NCBI RefSeq assembly: GCF_032854445.1
Contig: NC_088307.1
Coordinates: 9,500,017 to 9,564,016 of the forward strand
DNA: 64,000 bases
Direction: 5' to 3'
Source: Liolophura sinensis
Taxonomy: Eukaryota > Mollusca > Polyplacophora > Chitonida > Chitonidae
Shown piece after piece: positions 22,620 to 37,600 of the stretch. Position numbers and translations under genes: made by a program. Below the pieces are notes generated by a model. The model ran no database searches and had not been told where the DNA came from. It saw nothing but the letters and a program-made list of their open reading frames with translations. The stretch's first letter is position 1, and every line of letters begins with the position of its first letter.

Positions 22620-25600
22620 CTAAAAACATAAAACACAATCATTATCAGAAGTTACACAGCACAGTAAATTTTCAGGGTGTTTTACAACATCACACTGACA
22701 GCTGCAAAGTACCTCTATTCTGTTGTACAAATTGTAGTAAAATTGATTTTATGAAATTTGGTAAAAGCTGCCCCACACTTTCCCTCTGAGACTTACCCCG
22801 GTGTTTGTGGTGGAATCAGTGTGTCTAGTGTCTGCAGACTTACTAGAGGAGACATTTGTGGTGAAGATGGAGTTAGACTACTGTGATCAACTCTTCCGTG
22901 TATTAAAGGCTTACCCCCTTTCATCTGTGGCATCTGCGGATTCACTAGAGCAGGTCTTTGTGTAAAACATGGGGTTAGACTCTATGGTAATCAACTCTTC
23001 CTTGTTAGACTTACCCTTGTGTCTGTGGTAAGCGTGACGTCTACAGACTCACTTGAGATGATGGGGTTAGACTCTATGGTAATCAACTCTTCCTTGTTAG
23101 ACTTACGCTTGCGTCTGTAGTAGGCGTGACGTCTACAGACTCACTTGAGATGATGGGGTTAGACTCTATGGTAATCAACTCTTCCTTGTTAGACTTACCC
23201 TTGCGTCTGTAGTCGGCGTGACGTCTACAGACTCACTTGAGATGATGGGGTTAGACTCTATGGTAATCAACTCTTCCTTGTTAGACTTACCCTTGTGTCT
23301 GTGGTAAGCGTGACGTCTACAGACTCACTTGAGATGATGGGGTTAGACTCTATGGTAATCAACTCTTCCTTGTTAGACTTACCTTAGTACTGTGGTAGGC
23401 GTGACGTCTGCAGACTCACTTGAGAAGATGGGGTTAGACTCTATGGTAATCAACTCTTCCTTGTTAGACTTACCCTACCAACTCTGGTAGGTGTGGCGTC
23501 TGCAGACTCACAAGAGGAGGTATTTGTGGAAAAGATGGGGTTAGACTCTATGGTAATCAACTCTTCCTTGTTAGACTTACCCTTGCGTCTGTAGTAGGCG
23601 TGACGTCTACAAACTCACTTGAGATGATGGGGTTAGACTCTATGGTAATCAACTCTTCCTTGTTAGACTTACCCTTGTGTCTGTGGTAAGCGTGACGTCT
23701 ACAGACTCACTTGAGATGATGGGGTTAGACTCTATGGTAATCAACTCTTCCTTGTTAGACTTACCTTAGTACTGTGGTAGGCGTGACGTCTGCAGACTCA
23801 CTTGAGAAGATGGGGTTAGACTCTATGGTAATCAACTCTTCCTTGTTAGACTTACCCTACCAACTCTGGTAGGTGTGGCGTCTGCAGACTCACAAGAGGA
23901 GGTATTTGTGGAAAAGATGGGGTTAGACTCTATGGTAATCAACTCTTCCTTGTTAGACTTACCCTTGCGTCTGTAGTAGGCGTGACGTCTACAGACTCAC
24001 TTGAGATGATGGGGTTAGACTCTATGGTAATCAACTCTTCCTTGTTAGACTTACCCTTGTGTCTGTGGTAAGCGTGACGTCTACAGACTCACTTGAGATG
24101 ATGGGGTTAGACTCTATGGTAATCAACTCTTCCTTGTTAAACTTACCCTTGTGTCTGTGGTAAGCGTGACATCTACAGACTCACTTGAGATGATGGGGTT
24201 AGACTCTATGGTAATCAACTCTTCCTTGTTAGACTAACCCTTGCGTCTGTAGTAGGCGTGACGTCTACAGACTCACTTGAGATGATGGGGTTAGACTCTA
24301 TGGTAATCAACTCTTCCTTGTTAGACTTACCCTTGTGTCTGTGGTAAGCGTGACGTCTACAGACTCACTTGAAATGATGGGGTTAGACTCTATGGTAATC
24401 AACTCTTCCTTGTTAGACTTACTCTTGTGTCTGTGGTAAGCGTGACGTCTACAGACTCACTTGAAATGATGGGGTTAGACTCTATGGTAATCAACTCTTC
24501 CTTGTTAGACTTACCCTTGTGTCTGTGGTAAGCGTGACGTCTACAGACTCACTTGAGATGATGGGGTTAGACTCTATGGTAATCAACTCTTCCTTGTTAG
24601 ACTTACCCTTGTGTCTGTGGTAAGCGTGACGTCTGCAGACTCACTTGAGAAGATGGGGTTAGACTCTATGGTAATCAACTCTTCCTTGTTAGACTTACCC
24701 TTGCGTCTGTGATAGGCCTGACGTCTGCAGACTCACTTAAGATGATGGGGTTAGACTCTATGGTAATCAACTCTTCCTTGTTAGACTAACCCTTGCGTCT
24801 GTGATAGGCGTGACGTCTGCAGACTCACTTAAGATGATGGGGTTAGACTCTATGGTAATCAACTCTTCCTTGTTAGACTAACCCTTGCGTCTGTGGTAGG
24901 CGTGACGTCTGCAGACTCACTTGAGATGATGGGGTTAGACTCTATGGTAATCAACTCTTCCTTGTTAGACTAACCCTTGCGTCTGTGGTAGGTGTGGCGT
25001 CTGCAGACTCACTAGAGGAGGTATTTATGGAGAACATGGGGTTAGACTCTATGGTAATCAACTCTTCCTTGTTAGACTTACCCTTGCATCTGTGGTAGGT
25101 GTGGCGTCTGCAGACTCACTAGAGGAGGTATTTATGGAGAACATAGGGTTACACTCTATAGTAATCAACTCTTCCTTGTTAGACTTACCCTTGCGTCTGT
25201 AGTAGGCGTGACGTCTACAGACTCACTTGAGATGATGGGGTTAGACTCTATGGTAATCAACTCTTCCTTGTTAGACTTACCCTTGTGTCTGTGGTAAGCG
25301 TGACGTCTACAGACTCACTTGAGATGATGGGGTTAGACTCTATGGTAATCAACTCTTCCTTGTTAAACTTACCCTTGTGTCTGTGGTAAGCGTGACGTCT
25401 ACAGACTCACTTGAGATGATGGGGTTAGACTCTATGGTAATCAACTCTTCCTTGTTAGACTAACCCTTGCGTCTGTAGTAGGCGTGACGCCTACAGACTC
25501 ACTTGAGATGATGGGGTTAGACTCTATGGTAATCAACTCTTCCTTGTTAGACTTACCCTTGTGTCTGTGGTAAGTGTGACGTCTACAGACTCACTTGAAA

Positions 25601-28600
25601 TGATGGGGTTAGACTCTATGGTAATCAACTCTTCCTTGTTAGACTTACCCTTGTGTCTGTGGTAAGCGTGACGTCTACAGACTCACTTGAAATGATGGGG
25701 TTAGACTCTATGGTAATCAACTCTTCCTTGTTAGACTTACCCTTGTATCTGTGGTAAGCGTGACGTCTACAGACTCACTTGAGATGATGGGGTTAGACTC
25801 TATGGTAATCAACTCTTCCTTGTTAGACTTACCCTTGTGTCTGTGGTAAGCGTGATGTCTGCAGACTCACTTGAGAAGATGGGGTTAGACTCTATGGTAA
25901 TCAACTCTTCCTTGTTAGACTTACCCTTGCGTCTGTGATAGGCCTGACGTCTGCAGACTCACTTAAGATGATGGGGTTAGACTCTATGGTAATCAACTCT
26001 TCCTTGTTAGACTAACCCTTGCGTCTGTGATAGGCGTGACGTCTGCAGACTCACTTAAGATGATGGGGTTAGACTCTATGGTAATCAACTCTTCCTTGTT
26101 AGACTAACCCTTGCGTCTGTGGTAGGCGTGACGTCTGCAGACTCACTTGAGATGATGGGGTTAGACTCTATGGTAATCAACTCTTCCTTGTTAGACTAAC
26201 CCTTGCGTCTGTGGTAGGTGTGGCGTCTGCAGACTCACTAGAGGAGGTATTTATGGAGAACATGGGGTTAGACTCTATGGTAATCAACTCTTCCTTGTTA
26301 GACTTACCCTTGCATCTGTGGTAGGTGTGGCGTCTGCAGACTCACTAGAGGAGGTATTTATGGAGAACATAGGGTTACACTCTATAGTAATCAACTCTTC
26401 CTTGTTAGACTTACCCTTGCATCTGTAGTAGGTGTGGCGTCTGCAGACTCACTAGGGGAGGTATTTATGGAGAAGATGGGGTTAGACTCTACTGTAATCA
26501 ACTCTTCCTTGTTAGACTTACCCCTGCATCTGCAGTAGGCGTGGCGTCCGCAGACTCACTTGATGATGTGTTTGTGGAGAAGATGGGGTTAGACTCTATT
26601 GTAATCAACTCTTCATCTTCTTCTTCGGATCCCGCTGAAAGAAAAACAAACACACACACACTTTATTTGACTGTTGTTGAATTGCATACAGCTGCAGTGT
26701 ATACTACTACAAAGTAGTATAAAATGGCATGGCGCAATGATCCAGGAGCCTTCACCCAATGCAGTCGTTGGGAGTTCAAGTCCAGCTCATGCTGGCTTCC
26801 TCTCTAGCTATACGTGGGAAGGCGTTCCAGCGGATGATCAAGGGGTTCTCTAGGTTTCCTCCCACCACAATGCTGGCGGCCATCACATAAGTGAAATATT
26901 CTTGAGTACGGCATAGAACATCAATGAAATAAAATCAAATAAATAGTATGAAATGAGCTTGACATAATGACCAAAGTATTCTACGGGAACATTTATTCAC
27001 TGAAACATTTTAATAGACCTTCTCGGCATAAGCTATGGCGATTGTACAGTGCAGCCTTGTTAGGTAAAGTTCAGTCATATTACTCGCATTTTTTTTTCGT
27101 ATACATGTAATTTATCAACAGTGTTACACATTGTTCTTTAACGTTGTAACTGCCTACAGATGATCGTGGGGTTTCCCCGGGCCTTGCCCGGTTTCCTCCC
27201 ACCACAATGCTAGCCGCCGTTGTATAACTGAAATATTCTTCAGTACGGCACAAAACAACTATGAAATAAATAAATAAATAAATCAAATTGAAACGTGACG
27301 TAACAAGGTAGATGCAGTTCTGCTAACCAAACTCTCTCCCTGTGCACGTGTTTTCTGCATACTACCCACGTATAACTCCCTCTGGTCCTCACTCCATTCC
27401 TAATTAACTGCTTCAAATCATTTATGGGGTCTCAGCCAGTAAATATTTGGGAAATATGCAAGAAACTCTAACTCAGTGAAAAATAATGTTTTTATATTAG
27501 AAATATGGCATAAGACGTTATTAATTAGTCAGTACTTTAAATTATTAACAATGGGAAATTCAAGGGCGAGCTACAAAGAAGGTCCAAATGACGGTAGAAT
27601 GCATCGTTTTCTTCTGTAACGTTGTGTACTTTATGCAATGCATGTGTACTTTATGAGCATACATGTATGAGCGTAATACAGGAAAGAACAAATGATTTCA
27701 CAGCTTTGGACCTTCTTGATACAGCCGGAAGGAGTTTTACGAATTCCCCATTAACAAGTGTTGTTTTACGACAAAGGAATCCAAATTTGAGCTTCTTGGG
27801 CCATATAATAACTCTCTGTTACATACAGGTTTTCAATTTTGACTTATGAGGTTGGGTGTTCAAATCCAGCTCTGCCTGCTTCGGATGCAGCTTTTAGTAA
27901 GTAGGTTGGTCTGATACCTGTTATACATTTATTTACTTATTTATCTGATTGGTGTTTTACGCTGTACTCAAGAATATTTCACTTATGCGACGGCGGCCAG
28001 CTTTATGGTGAAGGAAACCGGGCTCTGGAAACCCATGACCATCCACAGTTTGCGGGCAGACCTTCCCATGTACAGCTGGAGAGGAAGCCAACATAAACTG
28101 AACTTGAACTCACAACGACCGCACTGATGAGAGGCTCCTGGGTCATTCCGCTGCGCCCTGTTACATAAGATGGGTGGTTTACTACGAGCACTCTGGTATC
28201 ATCCTCCGTCCATAAACCTAACCGCTGTCACATAAGTGACAAATTATTACACACTCTGTTCAACACCATTCATGTATATACCATAAATGACCTAAAATTT
28301 GGCCTACAAAAACACATCTTAAATAAATGTCATGAAAAATATTATTTTTGGTGCTGAAGTAGAATATCATTCCATGTTCCAAGCAAACCTCGATCAAAAC
28401 ACCTTTCTATAACAAACAGAACTCTCAGAATCTGGAAAAATGGTCAAGTTAGTCATGGACAAAATTCATGGTTATTTAGGGCATGTAAATAAATTTTGAC
28501 TTCAGTCAAAACTTTTTTGTTGGAACACTGACAGAGCCATAGAGGACAAACTTACAGTACTCTCCGTCGGCCTCGGTTATGCTGGAGATGCGGGGCTCAT

Positions 28601-31600
28601 CAATCTTGGAAACGAGCTCGGCGAGATCTGTGAAGGAGGCCATGACCGGGATGTGATGCTGCAATGACTTCTTCTCTTTGGTGTCTTCACGGGACTTCTC
28701 CCTGAACAACTCCTTCAGCAAACCGCTCTTATTCCAGGCGTCAAAGATGGCCTTCCCATGGTTGTACCCCACTTCCTGGTAAACATATACACCAACAGTC
28801 AGCTAACTATGCTATGCCTGTCAACTATATGTGTTAATGTGTCAAAGATGGCCTTCCCATGGTTGTACCCCACTTCCTGGTAAACATACACACCAATAGC
28901 CAGTCAAATATGCTATGCCTGTCAACTACATGTGTTAATGTGTCAAAGATGGCCTTCCCATGGTTGTACCCAACTTCCTGGTAACATATACACCAACAGC
29001 CGGTCAAATATGCTATGCCTGTCAACTACATGTGTTAATGTGTCAAAGATGGCCTTCCCATGATAGTAACAGCCTCCCCTTAACTTCAGAAAGCAACTAT
29101 GTTTCAAATATAACCTTTGTGTCAGAGACATCTAAACTCCACTCCCCCTCCCACCCCCCACCCAACATCAGAAAGATAACCTGTTTGAAATGTGGCCTTC
29201 ATGTGGTAGCCTCCTCTCAACTTTAGAAAGAGATATGTTTCAAATATGGCCTTTGTGAGTTTGGAACCCTGTTTGAAATGTGGCCTTCACAAAGCTGCAT
29301 GCCACAGTCCCCGCTCAACTTCAAAAAGCGACCACTTCCTCATAAACCAAGTATTTGTCAAATGAGTAACCAAGAGTGGTAATGTTAAAGTGCTGTATGG
29401 ATTTCAGGAGACTTACGGCGATGTCGTCACAGCTGTGGAACTGCAGGGTTCCGTATCGATCGATCGGAGGTCTGATGTATTCACAGTAATCGCTGTTCTT
29501 CACGATCTCCAGCTGCCGGACACACGAGACGTAGGCCAGTCGGGACTGGATTTCTGTCATGTCAGGTACCTACAACAACAACAACAAGCCACACTGACTT
29601 ATTTATTTGTTCGATTAGTTTTAATTCCATGCTCAAGAATTTGGGGGTCAGGATTATGGGTAGATGATACCTGGACGTACCACAGTGAACAATCTGTCAC
29701 AATTCACTACATTATGGGTTCAGTAAGAAATAACCTGTTGGACCTCACGATTTTAGTACTCTTCAAAAATCACAGCCAAATGGTTAGCACAATGATGGAG
29801 AAGCCTCTCACCAATTGTGATCATTGTGAGTTTAAGTCCAGCTCATGCTGGCTTCTTCTTCAGGCCCCGGGGTCATGAACCCATCTTAGACTTAAGTCAA
29901 AATTACAAATCACATTAAAATTGTTGTTTCTTATATTACAAGGTCAAAAGTTTGCTTGACAACATAAATTCTGGCTAAGTTATTGTAAAAACAAATTTCA
30001 TCTAAAATAACAGAAAGGAACATACAAAATTTAACGACACTGAAGTTTTGACTTAAGTTGAAGATTGCTTTGTGAACCGGGGGCCAGTAGTTCATCAGAA
30101 GGTTTGTCAACAATGTTCTTGGGTATGTTCTTGGAAATGTATGACAAATTAATTTCATGAGAAAGGAATTTATTTCATTATTAACCAGGGCAGAGGTATC
30201 CCCGGGTATCCGCAGAGGTATCCCCGGGGATACCTCTGCCCTGGTTAATAATGAAATAAATTCCTTTCTCATGAAATTAATTTGTCATACATTTCATCAC
30301 ATACCCTGACAGGTGAGGCCCATGGATTCCATCGTTTCCATAGCAACCACCAGCCTGACAGCTCATCTCCGTAGTTAGTCAGTTCCCCATCATCTTGACT
30401 TCCAACATCAATTGCAAAGATCTTCTGAGCTCCGTTAAAGCGCAGAATGTCAGCTGAAAGAAAGGAAAAAAGTAAAATGAAACAAGTTAATACAGAGAAT
30501 TCATATTCCCCATGAAAAATGTGCCAAAAAATATAACGAGTTTTTTTTGGGGTTTTCTTTTTTTTTTGTACAGAAGCCAAGAGCCAATGTACATAACAAC
30601 ATGGACATGTGGTGTCTGAGGTTGCCAGGTTAAAGGAAAAACGATTAAAAATCTGTGCATGTTTTGCATGTGGTTTCCCACGGTAAATTAATTTGCTAAT
30701 TCATTAAATTATTTATTTGATTGGTGTTCAACAACGTACTCAAGAAAATTTCACTTATACAATGGCAGCCAGCATTATGGTGGGAGAAAACCGAGCAGAG
30801 CCCGTGGGGAAACCCATGACCATCCGCAAGTTGCTGGTAGACCCTCCCACGCATGGAATTTGTTAGTTTTACACATTATATAAGGTAAATGACCTAAAGT
30901 TTCGCATGTGAGTTACTGTCATTTCCTTTCGCAGCAAGATGACAGAAGAGGGCGATTAGCCCCTCAGTCCGTTTCATTACCTTGTCTGGCACTTAATAGC
31001 TCTGCTTGCTAATCCTCGCCACTTCAAGTCAATGACAGTGGGGTGTGATGGTCTCCCAACTAGTAGACCTACATGTTCACCTCTAATTATACCGATGAAC
31101 GAAATCAAAGAAACTATTAAGACAGGTGGTGTCTATTAATACAAACCTTTAAATTCCAGACACTGTCTCAAAGCATGACCATGCCAAACAAAATGCACAA
31201 TATACACTGCAGACCAACTGATTATCACGTAGGGCCCTTGTGGAAGTCACCTCACACTGCTATCTGGTGAATGATTGACTGCTGAGAGCCCTCATTATGA
31301 CAGGAATGTGAGTGCAAGTGTATCTGAGCTAAAAACGAATTTCACTGAGAAATATCTGTCATCACCTTCCTGTGTCCGTGTAATTCCAATTTAGTATGTC
31401 AGTCTACACTCATGTTTTGTTTTGTTACAATCGCAACTGCCGTTGTATTGCAGAAGAGTTACCTTTGCATTTTGAAATCGGGAACCCCACAGAAATCACA
31501 TTTTCCGAAAACACCACAATTAACCCCTTTTCGGTAGCACTGTGTTCAAGTCCGGCACATCGGGAGTTAGACAGGATTAGTCTGTGTTGTTGACATATTA

Positions 31601-34600
31601 AAAGTTCACACAACACTAACTGGCTATACATCAAAATAAAATCATGTTTCATGATTACCATGCAAACATGCTCAGGTGTTCCCAGCGACAGGTAAGATTA
31701 TTTTTTTGCCTTTCATCGGCAAAAGTCACACCATCAACAGTATAACAGACATGTGGAGATTTCGAGCCCTGTCATTGTAAGTTGTAGCTTTAAATGCAGT
31801 TTGGGTGATCATCTGCTGGTAATTGGCCAGTAAGGATTTGCAGCGGGCTAAGTTTTATTATAGCCTTTTGCATAAAGAGCTCTGCATGTATGTAAACAGA
31901 TATCTGACATGCCAGTCCACATGTGCAAAGGTACTGGGTGGTCACCCGCTCTAATCTCCACAGAGTTTTCTCCTGAATTGCCTTTCATCATAAAATGGCA
32001 ATCATAAAACAATCAAGGTGCACCTTTTGTGAAGTAAAGCTTTATGTACTAACTTCGTTATGATTAAAGCTGAGGAAAACATAAATTGTTGGTGGCAGGA
32101 GCAGACTGAGGGCTCAGTTAAGGGTGAGTGTGTTTATTATACTGGGGGACTGTCCATACTGTATAATCCCCTGATCACCACCGCCGATGCTCTCCCGCAG
32201 CACCCAGTCAGTAAGAACCACAATCAACGCAGTGAATCCTTGGATACACTTTGCAAGTCCCAGGGCGAAACTTTAGGTCATCTACCGCAGTTATTGTTTT
32301 AGTCAATTTACGCTATATTTATACTTCATATTTTATCTGCAAATAAATTATCAATATATTCATTATGGTTAATATGTTTCATTGTTTGAAGGACACAAAG
32401 ACATGTGGATAGAGCGAATTGTATTTATTTGACCAAACAGCCCTCACTAAATTATAAATTATTAAAATTATTAAATAATTATTAAAATTATTAAAAGTTA
32501 TAATAATTATTATTAAATATGTACTCACCTGGCAGGTTATTGACGTATCCTCCATCCAGCAGAAGATGCCCATCTTTGGGGTCACACAATGGAGGTAAGT
32601 AGCCTGACAGGGACATGCTGGAGCGGACATAACGCCACAGTGAGCCTGTATAATGATGAAGAATTTTGAGTTTTGACTAATGCTTATTACCACCACATCA
32701 AAGAATTTTTTCACCTGTACAATGGCAGTCAGTTTTAAAGGTGGAGGAAACTAGAGTGGCCAGCGTACTGTAGCCACCTGCCTTGGCCGGCTGTCGATTG
32801 CTTTTAGGTTTGATGTATTAAACGCTGTACCAATAAAGACACTTTTTACATGTAGGTGGGAGACATGTGGGCTTCAATGAACTGCACAATCCCAAAGTGT
32901 CATCAACCATCTTCTGTCACCAAGCCACAACAAACACAGCAAGGGGATCTAAAAAATTCCTGTCCAAAACTGGGTTTGAACCCACACTTAATGTGTCCTG
33001 GTGAAAGGCAAGCACCTTAACATCTCAGCCATTTTATGAATAACATAATCTTAAGAATAGGTTATCATGAAATCTATTGCTACTTCTATCCAAAACCACT
33101 TTTGTACACAAGTCAGAAGAGGCTGTTCACAAAACCTCATGAAGTCAAATTTCATGCAAATTAACGTAACAGTAAACATTGTGGTCTAAGTTATAGCACC
33201 TTAGGACAAGTTGATTTACAAGAAAAAAATAAAACTGATTTACGAGATTTTGTCTTAGAGAGTAAAAAGGTTTGCTGCAGCAGCTCACCACTGGTGTGGA
33301 TCCTCATCTTGGATGCTGTGATGTCAGTGGTGATACAGAAGTACGGGATCCACAAGTCCTCTATCTGACGCTCCTTGAACACGTTTTCAATGCTCCGGTT
33401 AAAGGCAGCTCCTGTGGACAGAAAAGATGGCCGTACATTATCATGTGTTTATGGGGATAGTTCTATTTTAAATACTGTCAATCTTCAATCCTTTCAACCA
33501 CTGAAGCACCTTTTTTTCAGTTGGAATTTATGCATACAATTATTACAAAAATTATGCCAAATCTGATTTCTTAGTGTCATTAAAGATGCAAGTTTCATCA
33601 AAATACTAGTACTGGCTCCAGAGGTGGTGAGTGAGTGCTTGGGGTTAAACGTTGCACAGGTGGTTGAAAAGGTTGACGTATTCAAGTATCAATCAAATGA
33701 TGACATGAAGTTGATCACAATTTATTTAAAATTTGTTTGACTGGGGATGAACACTGCAAGCAAGAATATTACACTTCAATATGATGTTGGTCAGTTTTAT
33801 GGATGTAAATCACTGGCCTTTGGCAAATAAATGACAAACTTTCCGCCAGGTGACACCTCCAGAGTGAGCGCACAGTGCATGCCGTATCAGCGAAGGGCAA
33901 GTAATCTCCTTATATAGGACTGCCTGAATGATCTCACCACAGCCGCTGATATATTCAACGATTTATTTCATTATAGTTTTTACATCTTACTTAAGAATAT
34001 TTCATTTATACCACATCAGTCAGTTTTATGGGTGGCAGAAATCAGTGTGCCTAAAGAGTAAAAACACTGGTCCTAAGGCAAGTGACTGATGCACTTTTCC
34101 ACAGGTGACAAAGACTTTTCAACAACAGAGTAAGCTTAAGGTGTTTGACAATACACAGCTGAAGGGAAACAATTTCTAATGACCTTTATGCATGACTACC
34201 TGAATATTCCTGTGAGCTTTGACAAATGTTTTAAAGATCCCACAGTGAAGCTGAGAGAATCTCATAAGTTTCTGTGTCCAAGGTTGGAATTGAACCAACA
34301 TTCTGTAAATCCTCGTGTTTGAAAGACAAGCACGTTAACCGCTTAGGCAAGATTTACCTGTCCTTCATGACAATATCAAGTGGCTGACAACAGTCGCGTT
34401 GTGCAGTCTAAGATCACTTGTCTTCTACAAATACATATATGTCACACGCGAGAAAGTCCATTAGTAACTTATCAAATTGCAGTGGTTTATCCCCGGCTTC
34501 TCACCTGTGAACATGGAGGTGGCTGGGTAAGTCAGGTCAAGGATCTTCTTCCACAGAGAACCCATCTCCTACAACAACCAGGTGGGAAATGTTCCCTATT

Positions 34601-37600
34601 ACTTCTAATATCAATACGGTACTTTTTCCAGTGCCATGACAACTCTGTTCCAAGATGAGTTGACCATTGTTCACTTGCAATACCTGGGTACTACAGTTTG
34701 TCCACACATCATCACTGCAAAGGCAGGAATGACTACACAACTTAGGCCCAAGTTTCTTTAGACAAGTAAGGTTTCACCACTCAGAACGCCCAAAAATTTA
34801 CCATAAAGAATAAACTCTTGAATATTTTACACATCCTCTAATCATTTAGTGGAGATGTATACACTGACTGAGCAATATCCACCCACATGTCTGAACTACA
34901 AATACATGTAACGTATTACAGCACCTCTGTGGCATGGTAAGGCAAACTTTACAAAATATCTTTACTATACTATAGTAATTAAGGTGAAGTTTCCACTACA
35001 TGTATGTCTGTACTTCTACGGTAAATTATGTAGCATGTTTATGAGTGAGTGAGTGAGTGAGTGAGTGCTTAAGGTTTAACGTCATACTTTACAATTTTTC
35101 ACTTATATGACGATGAAGGAATCCATAGAGTGCATGTAATAAGCCTCCTTGTTGCAGGACAGATCTCCACTGTTCATTTATCTAGTGCTGCTTCACTGAG
35201 ACGACCCACTCCAGGCAAGTAAGCCGCCACGCCCGAGCCATTATACAGATACAGATCAACCAGTCGTTGCACTATTCCATTAATACTGAACACAAAGCAA
35301 GGAAACTACAACTTTTTCTTTTAAGGTCTTTAGGTGTGACTTGACCCAGGATTGACCTTGGATGTACAGGGAACAAACTCTACCAGCTGAGCCATTGGGG
35401 ATGATGTAGCATGTCTGTACTCAGATAATGTAACTACATGTACATGTATACAACGTACCACAAATCATATCATACGGCCAAACAAAAAGTGTTGTTTCCT
35501 TTTTTACTGGATTGGTGGAGGGCAGTTTTGGAATATATTTAGACTCTCAAGATATTCCAAACTGTTATCTGGACAGGCATATATGTACATGCAACAATAC
35601 AAATGACATGAAACACATTTTCTTTGTACAGTATGTATATAGAAATCAAACTGGAAGAAATACATACGAAACACCATTCCCTTGCTCTCTGAGCGAACTG
35701 GGCTATTCGTCTCTCCTCGCACCAGAGAGCTCCGATAAAGGCCCCCATGCTCGTACCTCCGACCATGTCAATAGGGATACCGGAGTCCATCATAGCCTTA
35801 ATCACTCCGATGTGTGAACAGCCTCTGTATACATATGACACATAAGTCTGAACCATTGTATATCGAAGACATTTAAATATTCAGGAAATCTAGATTCACA
35901 ATCTCATTGGATTTGGTAGAAACTTCACCAAAAAATTTAAAAACTCAAAAATGTAAATAATAAAATAATACTTAAGGTGTTGAAACTTACATTTTTCCAG
36001 TGGGACATCATCGTACCTTATAAAGCTAACCATACACTGTACATTTAGCCACAATTTGAAATCGGGCCATCTGATCTCCAATTTTCCCTCTCTTGTGTTA
36101 ATTTCATCAGAATAAGATGTCTCAAAAACACTGAGACGCCCCACTGGTTAAATCTATTAAGGTAACCGTAAAACACTTTTCTAAGATCAATAGAACTCTC
36201 AGAATGAAGCAAAATGTTAGATGAGGTTTTGCATTTGTTACATGTCAAGTTTTCTCTTTAACACCTGAAGGTAAGGGTGACTAAAAGCAGCTGCCAGTCA
36301 CACTGTACCTAGCTCCTCCCCCTCCAAGCACTAAGCCAATGGATGTTCCTGTGAGAAATCTGGCCAATCGAGAGAAGTCTGACATTCTATCTGGTTCCAT
36401 TGTAAACAGTTTGTCATAGGATTCCATCTGTTAACAGAACAATAGAATTCATTTATTTATTTATTTGACCGTCACACCCAGAACTGTTCACATTAAGATG
36501 GCTTTTAATCAGGATTATGGATGGAGGAAACCATAGTAATATACCACTATTTTTCAGGTATCTGACAAACCTTCTGCCTTAAGGCTGCCATCCAACCAGT
36601 TAGATTTGTGGCAAAAGGGACAAGTGATTTCAAGATCCATGAGACAGATTGCTCACAAATAGTAATAACAGCCACATCCGATCAAATTAAAGGTCACATT
36701 CAAACATGAGAACAAAAAGGTCAAGGTGAAATAACAGTAAACAATGATCACAGGGTGGGAATGAAATTCAGGCCTCATGACAAGAGAAAGACTGCCACTG
36801 ATAACATGTAAGTACAAATTTACCCAGGACAGCATTGCTGGGGAGGTGATTCATATCTGACCTCTTCACACTGGGTTTCAGTCAAGGCACGGCACTGAAA
36901 GGGCTTATACCTTGACACTGTTAACATGGTGGGTCACAAGGGACTGATGAATGTGCACGGATTGTGAGTAAGCAGAGGCTGATGACTGAGCAGGAATAAA
37001 TGACTGAGCAAGAATAAATGACTGAGGCGGGTTGGTGGCTTAGGAGGAATTTACGACTGATCAGATACTGATGACTGAGCAGATACTGATGACTGAGCAG
37101 ATACTGATGACTGAGCAGGGATTGATGACTGAGCAGGGATTGATGACTGAGCAGGGACAGATGATTGAACAGGGCTTGGTGAATGAGCAGGGACAGGTGA
37201 TTGAACAGGGATTGGTGAATGAGCAGGGACAGGTGATTGGACGTGGACTGATGACCAATCCCGGGATTGATGATTGAGCAGGAAATGATGACTGAGCAGA
37301 GATTCATGACTGTACAGGGATTTATGACTGAACAAGGACTGGTGAGCTGGGATTAATGACTGCGCAGGGTCAGATGACTGTTCAGGGACTGGTGATTGAA
37401 CAAGGACTGATGACTGAGAAGGGATCGATGGCTGAGAGGGGACTAATGACTGAGCAAGATTGATGACCTACCGTCTTGGAGAGAGACTTCCTGCTGAAGA
37501 CTCTCTTGGGGCAGCGGATGTGGTGATGTGAGGAACACCAGCCACGGGCGTTGAGCCACTCAGCAGTGTTGCGAGGTGTCTCCGCATCCTCCCGGTGCAG

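Noticed and set aside
36921-37335. Repetitive Ser/His/Gln frames after exon W22
   Set aside because: They come from the 18-bp intronic array; the exon W22 donor precedes them.
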